From an uncultured Ruminococcus sp. (lineage in GTDB: Bacteria; Bacillota; Clostridia; Oscillospirales; Acutalibacteraceae): 64,000 bases of DNA. Made by a program: the position numbers and the translations under genes. The notes under the pieces are model-generated. The model saw only the letters and a list, made by a program, of their open reading frames with translations. It ran no database searches and had not been told where the DNA came from. The DNA is taken from positions 8,836-72,835 of the forward strand of contig UQQD01000007.1 of assembly GCA_900543095.1 (NCBI GenBank), written 5' to 3'. How positions within the stretch are numbered: position 1 is the first letter of the stretch; every line of letters starts with the position of its first letter. Of the stretch, positions 17,668 through 25,684 are shown in pieces.

Positions 17668-17691
17668 TAATCAGAAAATGCGGAGGAAATT

Positions 17692-18996
17692 ATGGCATTA
17701 ATAACTAAGAAAATCAAAGGAACAGAGGACGTTTTGCCAAAGCAGAGCTATCGTTGGCAGTTTGTTGAAAATGTTATGCGTGAAGAAGCACGAACCTACG
17801 GCTTTAAAGAAATTCGCACCCCTGTTTTTGAACATACCGAGCTTTTTGCGCGCGGCGTCGGTCAGACTACCGACGTTGTGCAGAAAGAGATGTACACCTT
17901 TACAACCAAAGGCGGCGAAAGCGTAACGCTTCGTCCCGAGGGTACGGCGGGCGCGGCAAGAGCCGTGCTTGAACACGCCCTGCCAAACGAAGGTTTGCCG
18001 GTTAAAGCAAGCTACTTTGTATCCTGCTATCGCTATGAAAAGCCTCAGGCAGGCAGACTCAGAGAGTTTCACCAGTTTGGGCTTGAAGAATACGGCACAC
18101 AATCCCCTGTTGCGGATGCCGAGCTGATTTGTGTGGCTCAGTCAATTTTTGACAGACTTCAGCTCCAAAATTTACGTCTTGAGATAAACTCTATAGGCTG
18201 TCCGACTTGTCGCGCGGAGTATCACAAAGCGCTCAGAAACTATTTTGAGCAATACAAGGACGAGCTTTGCGAAACCTGCCTTTCAAGACTTGACAAAAAC
18301 CCGATGAGAATTCTTGACTGCAAAAGTCCTATCTGTTCAAAGATAGCCGAAGATGCGCCGAAGATAACCGACTATCTTTGTGACGAGTGCAGAGAACACT
18401 TTGATTCGGTGCAGAAGTTTCTTGACGCCGCAGGCGTAAGCTATACGGTCAATCCGACCATAGTTCGGGGGCTTGACTACTACACAAAGACTGTTTTTGA
18501 GTTTGTGACCGACTGTATCGGCGCTCAGGGCACTGTATGCGGCGGCGGACGTTACGACGGACTTATCGAGGAGCTTGGCGGAAATCACCTGCCGTCGCTC
18601 GGATTTGCAATGGGAATTGAACGTCTGCTTATGGTTATGGAAAAACAGGGCATAGAAATTCCAAACTTTGACGAATGTTCGCTGTATATTGCCACAATGG
18701 GCGAAAAAGCTCAGGAAAAGGCGTTTGGACTTTTGAAAGAGCTGCGTGAATGCGGTGAAACCGCCGAAACCGACGTTGTGGGCAGGGGCTTGCGCGCTCA
18801 GATGAAGTATGCCGACAAGATAGGTGCAAAATACACCCTTGTAATCGGCGACAATGAGCTTGATGAAGGTTATGCCGAAGCTAAAAATATGGAAACGGGC
18901 AATAAGGTTAAACTGCCGCTTGACGAAAACTTTATGGAAAACTTTTTGAATATGATGTTTGCTGATGAAACAGACGGCCTTTCCGAAGCTTTTTGA
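17692..18996 (+). CDS. hisS: Histidine--tRNA ligase
   Basis: The class II aminoacyl-tRNA synthetase has 434 residues. Motif 1 lies near residue 45 ('RTPVFEHTELFARGVG'), motif 2 near 115 ('CYRYEKPQAGRLREFHQFG'), the HisRS-specific histidine loop 'RGLDYYTKTVFEF' near 259, and motif 3 'SLGFAMGIERLL' near 303. The C-terminal anticodon domain covers about 325-420. A cysteine-rich region (CETCLSRL, CDEC near 185-230) is common in clostridial HisRS. CGGAGG precedes the ATG. It charges tRNA-His in the cytoplasm. Confidence 0.96.
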   Translation: MALITKKIKGTEDVLPKQSYRWQFVENVMREEARTYGFKEIRTPVFEHTELFARGVGQTTDVVQKEMYTFTTKGGESVTLRPEGTAGAARAVLEHALPNEGLPVKASYFVSCYRYEKPQAGRLREFHQFGLEEYGTQSPVADAELICVAQSIFDRLQLQNLRLEINSIGCPTCRAEYHKALRNYFEQYKDELCETCLSRLDKNPMRILDCKSPICSKIAEDAPKITDYLCDECREHFDSVQKFLDAAGVSYTVNPTIVRGLDYYTKTVFEFVTDCIGAQGTVCGGGRYDGLIEELGGNHLPSLGFAMGIERLLMVMEKQGIEIPNFDECSLYIATMGEKAQEKAFGLLKELRECGETAETDVVGRGLRAQMKYADKIGAKYTLVIGDNELDEGYAEAKNMETGNKVKLPLDENFMENFLNMMFADETDGLSEAF

Positions 18997-19083
18997 TATG
19001 AACGACAAATAAAATTCTGATTTGGCAGGAGAAGCATTAAGAGATGGCCGAATAGGAAAAAATTCAATCAGGTTTTATATATA

Positions 19084-19197
19084 ATGATTTTTGTGAAGGA
19101 TATTCCGTCGGGCGTGGTAGCCGCAGGAAATCCGTGCAGGGTTATCAGGCGCATTACGGAGTCCGATAAAACCGGATATCCGAACAACGGGCGCTGA
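19084..19197 (+). pseudogene. Relic of a hexapeptide-repeat acetyltransferase C-terminus
   Basis: The 37-codon frame reads 'KDIPSGVVAAGNPCRVIRRI' at its core and ends in TGA at 19195-19197. That is the recognisable end of maltose/galactoside O-acetyltransferases (the family ending IPxGVVAAGNPCRVIRxI). The rest of the gene, about 150 residues, is absent; upstream there is only hisS and a short AT-rich gap. It appears to be the leftover of a deleted gene between hisS and aspS. It has a chance ATG but no ribosome site. Confidence 0.75.
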
Positions 19198-19256
19198 ACG
19201 GTTTAACACTGAAAGCCCTAAATGCAAATTGCAATTTATTTTGAGGAGATTTTGAT

Positions 19257-21035
19257 ATGGCAGAATTTATGACAGGTTTGAAGCGTACACATTATTGTGG
19301 CGATTTGCGTCTTTCGGACGTTGGAAAAGAAGTGACGGTTTGCGGTTGGGTACAGCGCTGCCGTGACCTCGGTCAGCTTATTTTTATTGATTTGCGTGAC
19401 CGCACGGGAGTTGTTCAGCTTGCCTTTAACGACAAGACAGACAAGGAAATTTTTGACAAGGCGTTTTCGTGCCGAAGTGAGTTTGTGCTTGCCGCAAAGG
19501 GCAAGGTGCTTGAAAGAAGCGCAAAAAACCACGAGATTTCTACGGGCGATATTGAGGTGCTTGTTACCGATCTGCGGGTGTTGTCAAAGGCCCAGACTCC
19601 GCCGTTTGAAATTGTTGACAACACAGAAACAAACGAAGAATTAAGACTAAAATACCGTTATCTTGATCTTCGCCGCCGTCCGCTCTTAAACAACCTTATG
19701 ACAAGGAGCAAAATCGCAAAGACCGCAAGGGATTATTTTGCCGAAAACGGTTTTGTTGAAATCGAAACCCCGATGATGATAAAGTCTACCCCCGAGGGAG
19801 CGAGAGATTATCTTGTTCCGTCAAGGATTCACAACGGCAAGTTTTATGCTCTGCCGCAGTCGCCTCAGATATACAAGCAGCTGCTTATGGTGTCGGGCTT
19901 TGACCGTTACATTCAGCTTGCACGGTGTTTCCGTGACGAAGATTTGCGTGCAGACCGCCAGCCTGAATTTACTCAGATAGATATGGAGCTGTCGTTTGTT
20001 GACGTTGAGGATATTCTTGAAATCAACGAGGGACTTTTCAAGAGAATTTTCAAGGACGTTTTGAACAAGGAGCTGAAAACGCCGTTTGAGCGTATGACCT
20101 ACAGGGACGCTATGAATAATTACGGTTCCGACAAGCCCGATATTCGCTTTGATATGAAGATTCAGGATATTTCAGATCTTGTTAAGGGCTGCGGTTTCGG
20201 CGTATTTTCGGGCGCTGTTGAAAACGGCGGCTCGGTAAGGGCTATTGTTGCCAAGAACGCCGCCTCGGTATATACAAGAAAAGAAATCGACAAGCTCACC
20301 GAATATGCAAAGGGTATCGGTGCAAAAGGGCTTGCTTATGTTCGCTGGGTAGACGAGCCGAACGCTTCGTTTAAGAAGTTTATGACTGATGATGAGCTTA
20401 ATGCGATTTATGAAAGGCTCAACGCTGAAAAAGGCGACGTTATTCTTATTGTTGCAGATAAAAACAGCACGGTGCTTTCTACTCTCGGTGCGCTCAGGCT
20501 TAAAATTGCAAAACGTCTTGACATTATTCCCGACGAGTTCAAGTTCCTTTGGATTGTTGACTTCCCGTTCTTTGAATACGATGAGGAGAGCGGAGAGTGG
20601 CTTGCAATGCACCACCCGTTCACTATGCCAAAGGAGGATTGCCTGCAATACCTCGACTCAGATCCGTCAAAGGTAACGGCAAAGGCTTTTGATCTTACCT
20701 TGAACGGAATTGAGCTTTCAAGCGGATCAATGCGTATTACCGACCCCGAACTTCAGGAAAAAATGTTTAAAGCGCTGAAGCTTACCGATGAAGAAATAGA
20801 GGCCAAATTCGGATTCCTTGTTGAAGCCTACAAGTACGGCGCTCCGCCTCACGGAGGAATGGGAATCGGTCTTGACCGTGTGGCTATGCTGCTTTGCGGC
20901 GCAGACAGCCTGCGTGACGTCACGGCGTTTCCAAAGGTTCAGAACGCAAGCGAGCTTATGTCGTCCTGCCCTGCGCCTGTTGACAAGGAAAGCCTTGATG
21001 TTCTCGGAATTGCCGTTACAAAAACAGAGAAATAA
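19257..21035 (+). CDS. aspS: Aspartate--tRNA ligase
   Basis: The bacterial-type class II synthetase has 592 residues. An OB-fold anticodon domain covers about 1-110 ('VTVCGWVQRCRDLGQLIFIDLRDR' region near 25). Catalytic core motifs follow: 'FVEIETPMM' near 166, 'FRDEDLRADRQPEFTQID' near 223 (motif 2), and 'GIGLDRVAML' near 539 (motif 3), with the GAD insertion domain between motifs 2 and 3. It charges tRNA-Asp, and possibly tRNA-Asn if the organism uses the transamidation route, which cannot be told here. TGAGGAG precedes the ATG. Confidence 0.96.
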   Translation: MAEFMTGLKRTHYCGDLRLSDVGKEVTVCGWVQRCRDLGQLIFIDLRDRTGVVQLAFNDKTDKEIFDKAFSCRSEFVLAAKGKVLERSAKNHEISTGDIEVLVTDLRVLSKAQTPPFEIVDNTETNEELRLKYRYLDLRRRPLLNNLMTRSKIAKTARDYFAENGFVEIETPMMIKSTPEGARDYLVPSRIHNGKFYALPQSPQIYKQLLMVSGFDRYIQLARCFRDEDLRADRQPEFTQIDMELSFVDVEDILEINEGLFKRIFKDVLNKELKTPFERMTYRDAMNNYGSDKPDIRFDMKIQDISDLVKGCGFGVFSGAVENGGSVRAIVAKNAASVYTRKEIDKLTEYAKGIGAKGLAYVRWVDEPNASFKKFMTDDELNAIYERLNAEKGDVILIVADKNSTVLSTLGALRLKIAKRLDIIPDEFKFLWIVDFPFFEYDEESGEWLAMHHPFTMPKEDCLQYLDSDPSKVTAKAFDLTLNGIELSSGSMRITDPELQEKMFKALKLTDEEIEAKFGFLVEAYKYGAPPHGGMGIGLDRVAMLLCGADSLRDVTAFPKVQNASELMSSCPAPVDKESLDVLGIAVTKTEK

Positions 21036-21098
21036 TTCAAAACTTATAGCAATATGTAAAAAATTTGATTGTTAATTTTGGCAAACGGAGGGAAGAAA

Positions 21099-21875
21099 GT
21101 GGAAACAGGTTATATTATGGCGACTGTTGCGGTTGCGGTTATCGTAATGCTGGTTCTGTCTGTTTTTATAGCATTACGCAGTAAGATAAGGAACTTTTCA
21201 CGTTCGCTGTTCGGTACGGATTCATTGATTGACGGTTACAAACAACAAACCCATGAATATAACGAAACGCCCCGATCGCTCCACTCTATGACCAAGGTAT
21301 ATCTGCCCCTTATACTGCACGATTTTCCGGAATTTGAATATGAAGCATACAGAAATAAGGTCGAGTCGCTTTTGAGAAGCTATTTTACTGCCGTTTCCAC
21401 AAAAAAAGCAAGTGCTCTTACCGAAGAATGTTCGCTTACTCTTAAAAACAATGTTCAGGGCATAATCGACGACCTGAATTCCAAAAATCAGAAACAGATA
21501 TTCAGTTCTGTTACGCTGCATGATATTCAGATTGCAAAATATGTAAAAAACGGAGCAACGGCGACGGTGTTTTTTGAAGCTTCGGTCGGTTGTTACAGCT
21601 ACATAGAGGACGAAAAAGGTAACGTAGTATCCGGCAGCAGGGAAGAGAAAAACCAGTCGGTGTATCAGATAGGACTTGTTTATGTTCAGGATATAGACAA
21701 AATAGGCAGTCACCTTGAGGGATTGGGAATCAACTGTCCAAACTGCGGTGCGCCTGTTAAAACGCTGGGCAAAAAGGTTTGCGAATACTGCGGAACTCCT
21801 ATTTCCGAGATCAACGTAAGAGCTTGGCAGTTTAATTCGGTTCTTGAAAACACATACCGCCAAAGACCTTATTAA
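21099..21875 (+). CDS. Membrane protein with central globular domain and C-terminal zinc ribbon
   Basis: A GTG start at 21099 is chosen because CGGAGGGAA lies 7 bases upstream (258 residues). Residues 7-27 form a membrane span. The central part (about 60-200) has alternating helix and strand, including 'LLRSYFTAVSTKKASALTEECS' in two pieces, which suggests a Tim44/NTF2-like fold. The C-terminal part has a zinc ribbon with CPNCG near 219-223 and CEYCG near 235-239. No specific function is known to me. It precedes an SPFH/zinc-ribbon/TPM gene group that shares its zinc-ribbon style, so it probably works with that membrane-associated set, though that group has its own promoter. Confidence 0.65.
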   Translation: METGYIMATVAVAVIVMLVLSVFIALRSKIRNFSRSLFGTDSLIDGYKQQTHEYNETPRSLHSMTKVYLPLILHDFPEFEYEAYRNKVESLLRSYFTAVSTKKASALTEECSLTLKNNVQGIIDDLNSKNQKQIFSSVTLHDIQIAKYVKNGATATVFFEASVGCYSYIEDEKGNVVSGSREEKNQSVYQIGLVYVQDIDKIGSHLEGLGINCPNCGAPVKTLGKKVCEYCGTPISEINVRAWQFNSVLENTYRQRPY

Positions 21876-21929
21876 TGTCTGCGCCGCTTAGGGCGCATAG
21901 AACATAATAAAATTTTGAACAATCACATA

Positions 21930-21958
21930 TTGCAATTTTCTGCAAAAAATATTACAAT
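21930..21958 (+). promoter_or_regulatory. Sigma-A type promoter of the SPFH gene group
   Basis: TTGCAA (21930-21935) and TACAAT (21953-21958) are separated by 17 bases, 71 bases before the SPFH gene start. A short GC hairpin (TGCGCC/GGCGCA, 21881-21896) lies just before and may end the upstream transcript. Confidence 0.65.
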
Positions 21959-22029
21959 AAAAATTGAACGGTTTGTTTCTTTGCAAACTATACAATTACA
22001 ATCAAACAAATTTAAAAGGAGAATTTATT

Positions 22030-23277
22030 ATGGGTATTATTAAAGCGGCGATAAACGCTGTAGGCGGTGCGCTTGCCGATTCATGGCTTGAGGTCATCGA
22101 GCCTGAGGCTATGGGTGAAAACACTTGTATCGTTCCCGGCCGACTAATCTCTCAGAACGGCAAAAGCCAGAACAAAAAAGGTTCTGAAAACATCGTTTCA
22201 AACGGTTCTGTTATTCACGTTTACGACGGTCAGTTTATGATCTTGGTTGACGGCGGAAAGATCGTTGACTTTACCGGTGAGCCGGGTTACTTTAAGGTTG
22301 ACAACAGCTCTATGCCGTCGCTGTTTACAGGTCAGTTCGGCGAATCTATTAAAGAGTCGTTTAACCGTATTAAGTTCGGCGGTGTTCCTTCGCAGGCTCA
22401 GAAAGTATTTTATATCAATATGCAGGAAATGAAAAACATCAAATTCGGCACTGCAAATCCCATTAACTATTTTGATAATTTTTATAACGCCGAGTTGTTT
22501 ATTCGTGCGCACGGTACATATTCAATTCACGTTACCGATCCGATGAAGTTTTATGAGCAGGTTATTCCGCGTTCGGCAATTACAAACAACGAAAGCGTTG
22601 AATTTCAATCGCTCAACCAGCAGTACTGCGATGAGTTTATCGAAGCCTTGGGTTCTGCGATAAACCAGTATTCCGCCGACGGCAACCGTATCAGCTTTAT
22701 TACCTCAAAGAGCCGTGAACTCGGCAAATATATGAGCGATACTCTTGACGATGAGTGGAACCAGCTTCGCGGTATGGAGGTTGTTTCCGTAGGTATCAAG
22801 GTTTCTTACGACGAGGAGTCACAGAACCTTATCAATATGCGCAACAAGGGCGCAATGCTTTCTGACGACAGAATTCAGAAGGGCTATGTTGCAGGCAACA
22901 TTTCCGAAGGTCTTAAAGACGCAGGCTCAAATGCCAACGGAGCTATGGCAGGCTTTATGGGAATGGGTTTGGGTATGAACGCAGGCGCAAATATTCTCGG
23001 AAGCTACCCGAATCAGCCACAGCAACCGCAGCAGTATCAACAGCCTCAACAGCAATATCAGCAGCCTCAACAACCTCAGCAGACAGCTCAGACGGTTGCA
23101 GGTGCGGCAGCTCAGGGCGGCTGGAACTGCGAATGCGGAGCGACAAATACGGGAAAATTCTGTTCCGAGTGCGGACAGCCAAAGCCACAAGCTCCCAAAA
23201 AGCGTTTTTGTACCAACTGCGGAGCAGAGCTTGGAGAAAACGTAAAGTTCTGTCCCGAATGCGGCACAAAGGCATAA
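22030..23277 (+). CDS. SPFH domain protein with C-terminal zinc ribbons (YdjI-like)
   Basis: The ATG at 22030 follows AAAGGAGAA (415 residues). The N-terminal 290 residues form an SPFH/virion-core-like domain, the type found in Bacillus subtilis YdjI ('NGSVIHVYDGQFMILVDGGKI' region near 57; 'GMEVVSVGIKVSYD' near 247). A Gly/Met/Ala stretch and a Gln/Pro-rich linker follow at about 300-360, then two zinc ribbons (CECGATNTGKFCSECG near 367 and CTNCGAELGENVKFCPECG near 393). In B. subtilis such a protein is encoded with PspA, a zinc-ribbon membrane protein and a TPM protein and recruits PspA to stressed membrane. A membrane-quality role is inferred from that. Confidence 0.82.
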   Translation: MGIIKAAINAVGGALADSWLEVIEPEAMGENTCIVPGRLISQNGKSQNKKGSENIVSNGSVIHVYDGQFMILVDGGKIVDFTGEPGYFKVDNSSMPSLFTGQFGESIKESFNRIKFGGVPSQAQKVFYINMQEMKNIKFGTANPINYFDNFYNAELFIRAHGTYSIHVTDPMKFYEQVIPRSAITNNESVEFQSLNQQYCDEFIEALGSAINQYSADGNRISFITSKSRELGKYMSDTLDDEWNQLRGMEVVSVGIKVSYDEESQNLINMRNKGAMLSDDRIQKGYVAGNISEGLKDAGSNANGAMAGFMGMGLGMNAGANILGSYPNQPQQPQQYQQPQQQYQQPQQPQQTAQTVAGAAAQGGWNCECGATNTGKFCSECGQPKPQAPKKRFCTNCGAELGENVKFCPECGTKA

Positions 23278-23293
23278 TGTCGAGGGGTAGGGT

Positions 23294-24388
23294 ATGGCTA
23301 CAGTAAATTACAAATGTCCGAATTGCGGCGGACCGCTGCAATTTAATCCCGACAAGCAGAAGTTCAGTTGTGAATACTGTATGTCGGATTTTGACGAAAA
23401 GACCATTCAGGACCTGTATGCAGAAAAAGAGGCTCAGCAGAGCCGTGCAGACAGGGACGAACAGCGTGCAAAGGAAAAGGCTGAAAAAGCCGCCGAGCAA
23501 GGCGAAGAAGTGCAGGAGGACGCAGTTGTCTATACCTGCCCAAGCTGTGGAGCAGAGGTGGTAACAACCGCTTCAACCGCCGCAACTACTTGCTTCTATT
23601 GCCAAAATCCCGTAGTTTTGGGAGGTCGATTGTCTGGCGAGTTCAAGCCCGACAGGGTAATACCGTTTGCGCTTTCAAAGCAAGCTGCAATTAAAAAGTT
23701 TATGGAGATGTGCCACAAAAAGTTGTTTTTACCAAAGAGCTTTGCAAGCGAAAAGCAGTTTGAAAAATTCAGCGGCGTTTATTTTCCGTACTGGTATATT
23801 GATGAGCAAAAAAGTGCAAGCATCGTAGCGAAGGGCGATAAGGTTCGCACTTGGACTTCGGGCACAAAGCAGTACACCGAAACAAGCACATATCGACTCT
23901 ACAGATCCGGCGATCTTGTGATAAAAAATGTTTTTGAGCGTGCTCTTAAAAACGATGACCGTGAGATGCTGCAGGGTGTTCATCCTTATGATCTGACAAA
24001 AGCGCATAAATTTTCAATGTCATATCTTTCGGGTTTTCAGGCTGAAAAACGTGACCTTGAAAGGGCAGATGTTGCTCAGGAGGTTGAAAAGCGTATTCAG
24101 GATTATGCAGAAGAGATTTTGAAAAAAACGATGGACGGTTATTCGTCTATTCGCACCGAAAGCTATAATGATAAAACCGAGCTGGAGTCGTGGAATTACA
24201 CGCTTTTGCCCGTGTGGATAACAACCTATAAGTACGGCGGAAAAATTTGGCCGTATGCAATAAACGGTCAAACAGGCAAAACCTACGGGAAGCTTCCCGT
24301 GTCAAAAGGAAAGGTTGCGCTGCTGTTTGCAATAGTAACGGTTATTGTGTTTATTTTAGGTGTGTTGGGAGGTCTGTTGCTCTTATGA
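23294..24388 (+). CDS. Zinc-ribbon membrane protein (YdjG-like, TFIIB-type ribbon)
   Basis: The 364-residue protein begins with a zinc ribbon (CPNCGGPL at 8-15, CEYC at 27-30), then a charged coiled segment rich in Glu/Lys/Gln (about 40-75) and a second ribbon (CPSCG near 81, CFYC near 98). A globular region with 'FSGVYFPYWYIDEQ' near 158 follows, and a single membrane span at the very C-terminus (about 337-364). This arrangement matches the YdjG type encoded in the Bacillus ydjFGHI stress operon. It lies 16 bases after the SPFH gene and overlaps the next gene (ATGA), so the three are one unit. Confidence 0.8.
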   Translation: MATVNYKCPNCGGPLQFNPDKQKFSCEYCMSDFDEKTIQDLYAEKEAQQSRADRDEQRAKEKAEKAAEQGEEVQEDAVVYTCPSCGAEVVTTASTAATTCFYCQNPVVLGGRLSGEFKPDRVIPFALSKQAAIKKFMEMCHKKLFLPKSFASEKQFEKFSGVYFPYWYIDEQKSASIVAKGDKVRTWTSGTKQYTETSTYRLYRSGDLVIKNVFERALKNDDREMLQGVHPYDLTKAHKFSMSYLSGFQAEKRDLERADVAQEVEKRIQDYAEEILKKTMDGYSSIRTESYNDKTELESWNYTLLPVWITTYKYGGKIWPYAINGQTGKTYGKLPVSKGKVALLFAIVTVIVFILGVLGGLLLL

Positions 24389-25197
24389 TGAAGATCACAA
24401 AAAGCCTTTCGACAATGATTTGTGCAGTGCTTCTTGTTGTGGCGTCAACCGTGACATTTTTTGCACAGGACAGCTATGTTCTTGCAGATGATGCGTCGAT
24501 TTTTATTGATGACGAAGCAGCGGATCTTGAAAGTCAGATGGACAGCGTTGCAAGCAAGACCGGCTGGCAGATAATTATTCATACATCCGAAAACGGAATA
24601 AGCTCGGATAATATGGAAACCTATTATAATGCTACATATTATGACGGTCAGGATTTTGCCGACGACAGCGTAATGCTTGTTATTGATATGGCGTCAAACA
24701 ACCGAATTATCCTTACACACGGCAGTGCAATGTATTATTTTGACGACAGCCGTATGACTGAGATAAAGTCAAAAATGAAACCTTATCTTCAGGACGGAGA
24801 TATGTACGGTGCATCGTCGATGTTTTTGGAAACTACCGAAAGGTTTTACACGGAGGGTAAGCCCGGAAACGGATCATACAGCAATGTAACGATAAATGAT
24901 GACTATGAAAAGCAGAAAAATCCGTTTCTCTATTTATTAACACACTACGGCGTGGTAATAGGCGTTATAGCCGTTGCGGTAGGCGGACTTTCGGTAGTGT
25001 TGGTGTTCCGTCGTTACAAAAATAACGGCAAAAAGGGAACATATGACCTTAAGGAAAACAGCGTTGTACACCTTACAGACAGCAAAGATGAATTTTTGTA
25101 CAAGAATGTTTCGTCGGTCAGAATAGATTCATCCGATTCAAGTTCGAGCAGCAGCTCAAGTTCGGGCTCGTCACACGGCAGCAGCGGAAGTTTTTAA
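24385..25197 (+). CDS. TPM domain membrane protein (YdjH/YgcG-like)
   Basis: The 270-residue protein has a signal segment (about 7-29) and an extracytoplasmic TPM domain (about 38-170; 'VASKTGWQIIIHTSENG' near 51, 'DDSVMLVIDMASNNRIILTHG' in the middle). One membrane span follows at about 191-212 and then a cytoplasmic tail ending in a serine-rich run with Gly-Ser-Ser repeats. TPM-domain proteins of this layout are encoded next to SPFH and zinc-ribbon proteins in phage-shock-like loci. A role in envelope stress is inferred; the activity of the domain is not established. A terminator follows at 25305. Confidence 0.8.
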   Translation: MMKITKSLSTMICAVLLVVASTVTFFAQDSYVLADDASIFIDDEAADLESQMDSVASKTGWQIIIHTSENGISSDNMETYYNATYYDGQDFADDSVMLVIDMASNNRIILTHGSAMYYFDDSRMTEIKSKMKPYLQDGDMYGASSMFLETTERFYTEGKPGNGSYSNVTINDDYEKQKNPFLYLLTHYGVVIGVIAVAVGGLSVVLVFRRYKNNGKKGTYDLKENSVVHLTDSKDEFLYKNVSSVRIDSSDSSSSSSSSSGSSHGSSGSF

Positions 25198-25304
25198 GTA
25201 AAAAACAATTTAATATTGTGTATCTGACGCAGAAATTTTATTGACGCATAAGAAACGCATTATACGCAAAAGGGTAAGTATGCCTTTTTGCAAACCGAAT
25301 TTTT

Positions 25305-25341
25305 GCGGCGTCAGTTTATCTTTAATCTGGCGCCGCTTTTG
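25305..25341 (+). terminator. Terminator after the TPM gene
   Basis: GCGGCGTCAG (25305-25314) and CTGGCGCCGC (25327-25336) form the stem and TTTTG follows. The preceding 25198-25304 holds no gene. Confidence 0.65.
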
Positions 25342-25349
25342 TGTGAGAA

Positions 25350-25363
25350 TTGTATATTTACAA
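25350..25363 (+). promoter_or_regulatory. Operator-like inverted repeat before the hydrogenase maturation operon
   Basis: TTGTA and TACAA flank a 4-base centre (TATT), 56 bases before the regulator gene's ATG. It could bind a regulator of the operon. It is shorter than the usual Rex site, so I do not assign it to Rex. TATAAA overlaps its right side and could be a -10 element. Confidence 0.35.
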
Positions 25364-25418
25364 TATAAACGACTTTATTATCAGCATTTATTTTCAAACG
25401 TAAGGACGGGGATTTTAA

Positions 25419-25673
25419 ATGGAAAATTCAACTACAAGGGTTGCGGTCATCAGCATAATTGTTGAAAATCCCGACTGCGTTACACAAATAAACGAAATTC
25501 TTCATTCTGCCGCAGACAACATAATCGGGCGAATGGGGATTCCATATAAAGAAAAAAGCATAAGTATAATAAGCATAGTGATCGACGCCGAGCTTGATGT
25601 GATAAGCTCTGTTTCGGGCAGACTCGGCAGGCTTTCGGGAGTTACCGTAAAAACTGCGTATTCAAAAAAATAG
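25419..25673 (+). CDS. TM1266-family iron-only hydrogenase system regulator
   Basis: The 84-residue protein has an ACT/ferredoxin-like beta-alpha-beta pattern with 'VAVISIIVENPDCVTQINE' at the start and 'ISIISIVIDAELDVISSVSGRLGRLSGV' later (quoted in parts: 'ISIISIVIDAELD', 'LGRLSGV'). This is the small putative regulator (TM1266 type) almost always found with [FeFe]-hydrogenase maturation genes. It has no DNA-binding motif that I can see and its ligand is unknown. It is the first gene of the operon and ends 11 bases before hydE. AAGGACGGGGAT precedes the ATG. Confidence 0.85.
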   Translation: MENSTTRVAVISIIVENPDCVTQINEILHSAADNIIGRMGIPYKEKSISIISIVIDAELDVISSVSGRLGRLSGVTVKTAYSKK

Positions 25674-25684
25674 GGCGGTGAAGT

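Noticed and set aside
17595..17691. T-box leader upstream of hisS
   Set aside because: The gap is only 97 bases and is filled by the mgsA terminator and a promoter; no T-box sequence (TGGNACCGCG) is visible. The aspS leader also lacks it.
23010..23090. CRISPR-like or tandem repeat in the SPFH gene
   Set aside because: The repetition (CAGCAGCCTCAACAG type) encodes the Gln/Pro-rich linker and has no spacer structure.
25350..25363. Rex binding site before the hydrogenase operon
   Set aside because: The symmetric sequence is 14 bases and lacks the TTGTTAA/TTAACAA arms of the Rex consensus; kept only as an unassigned operator candidate.
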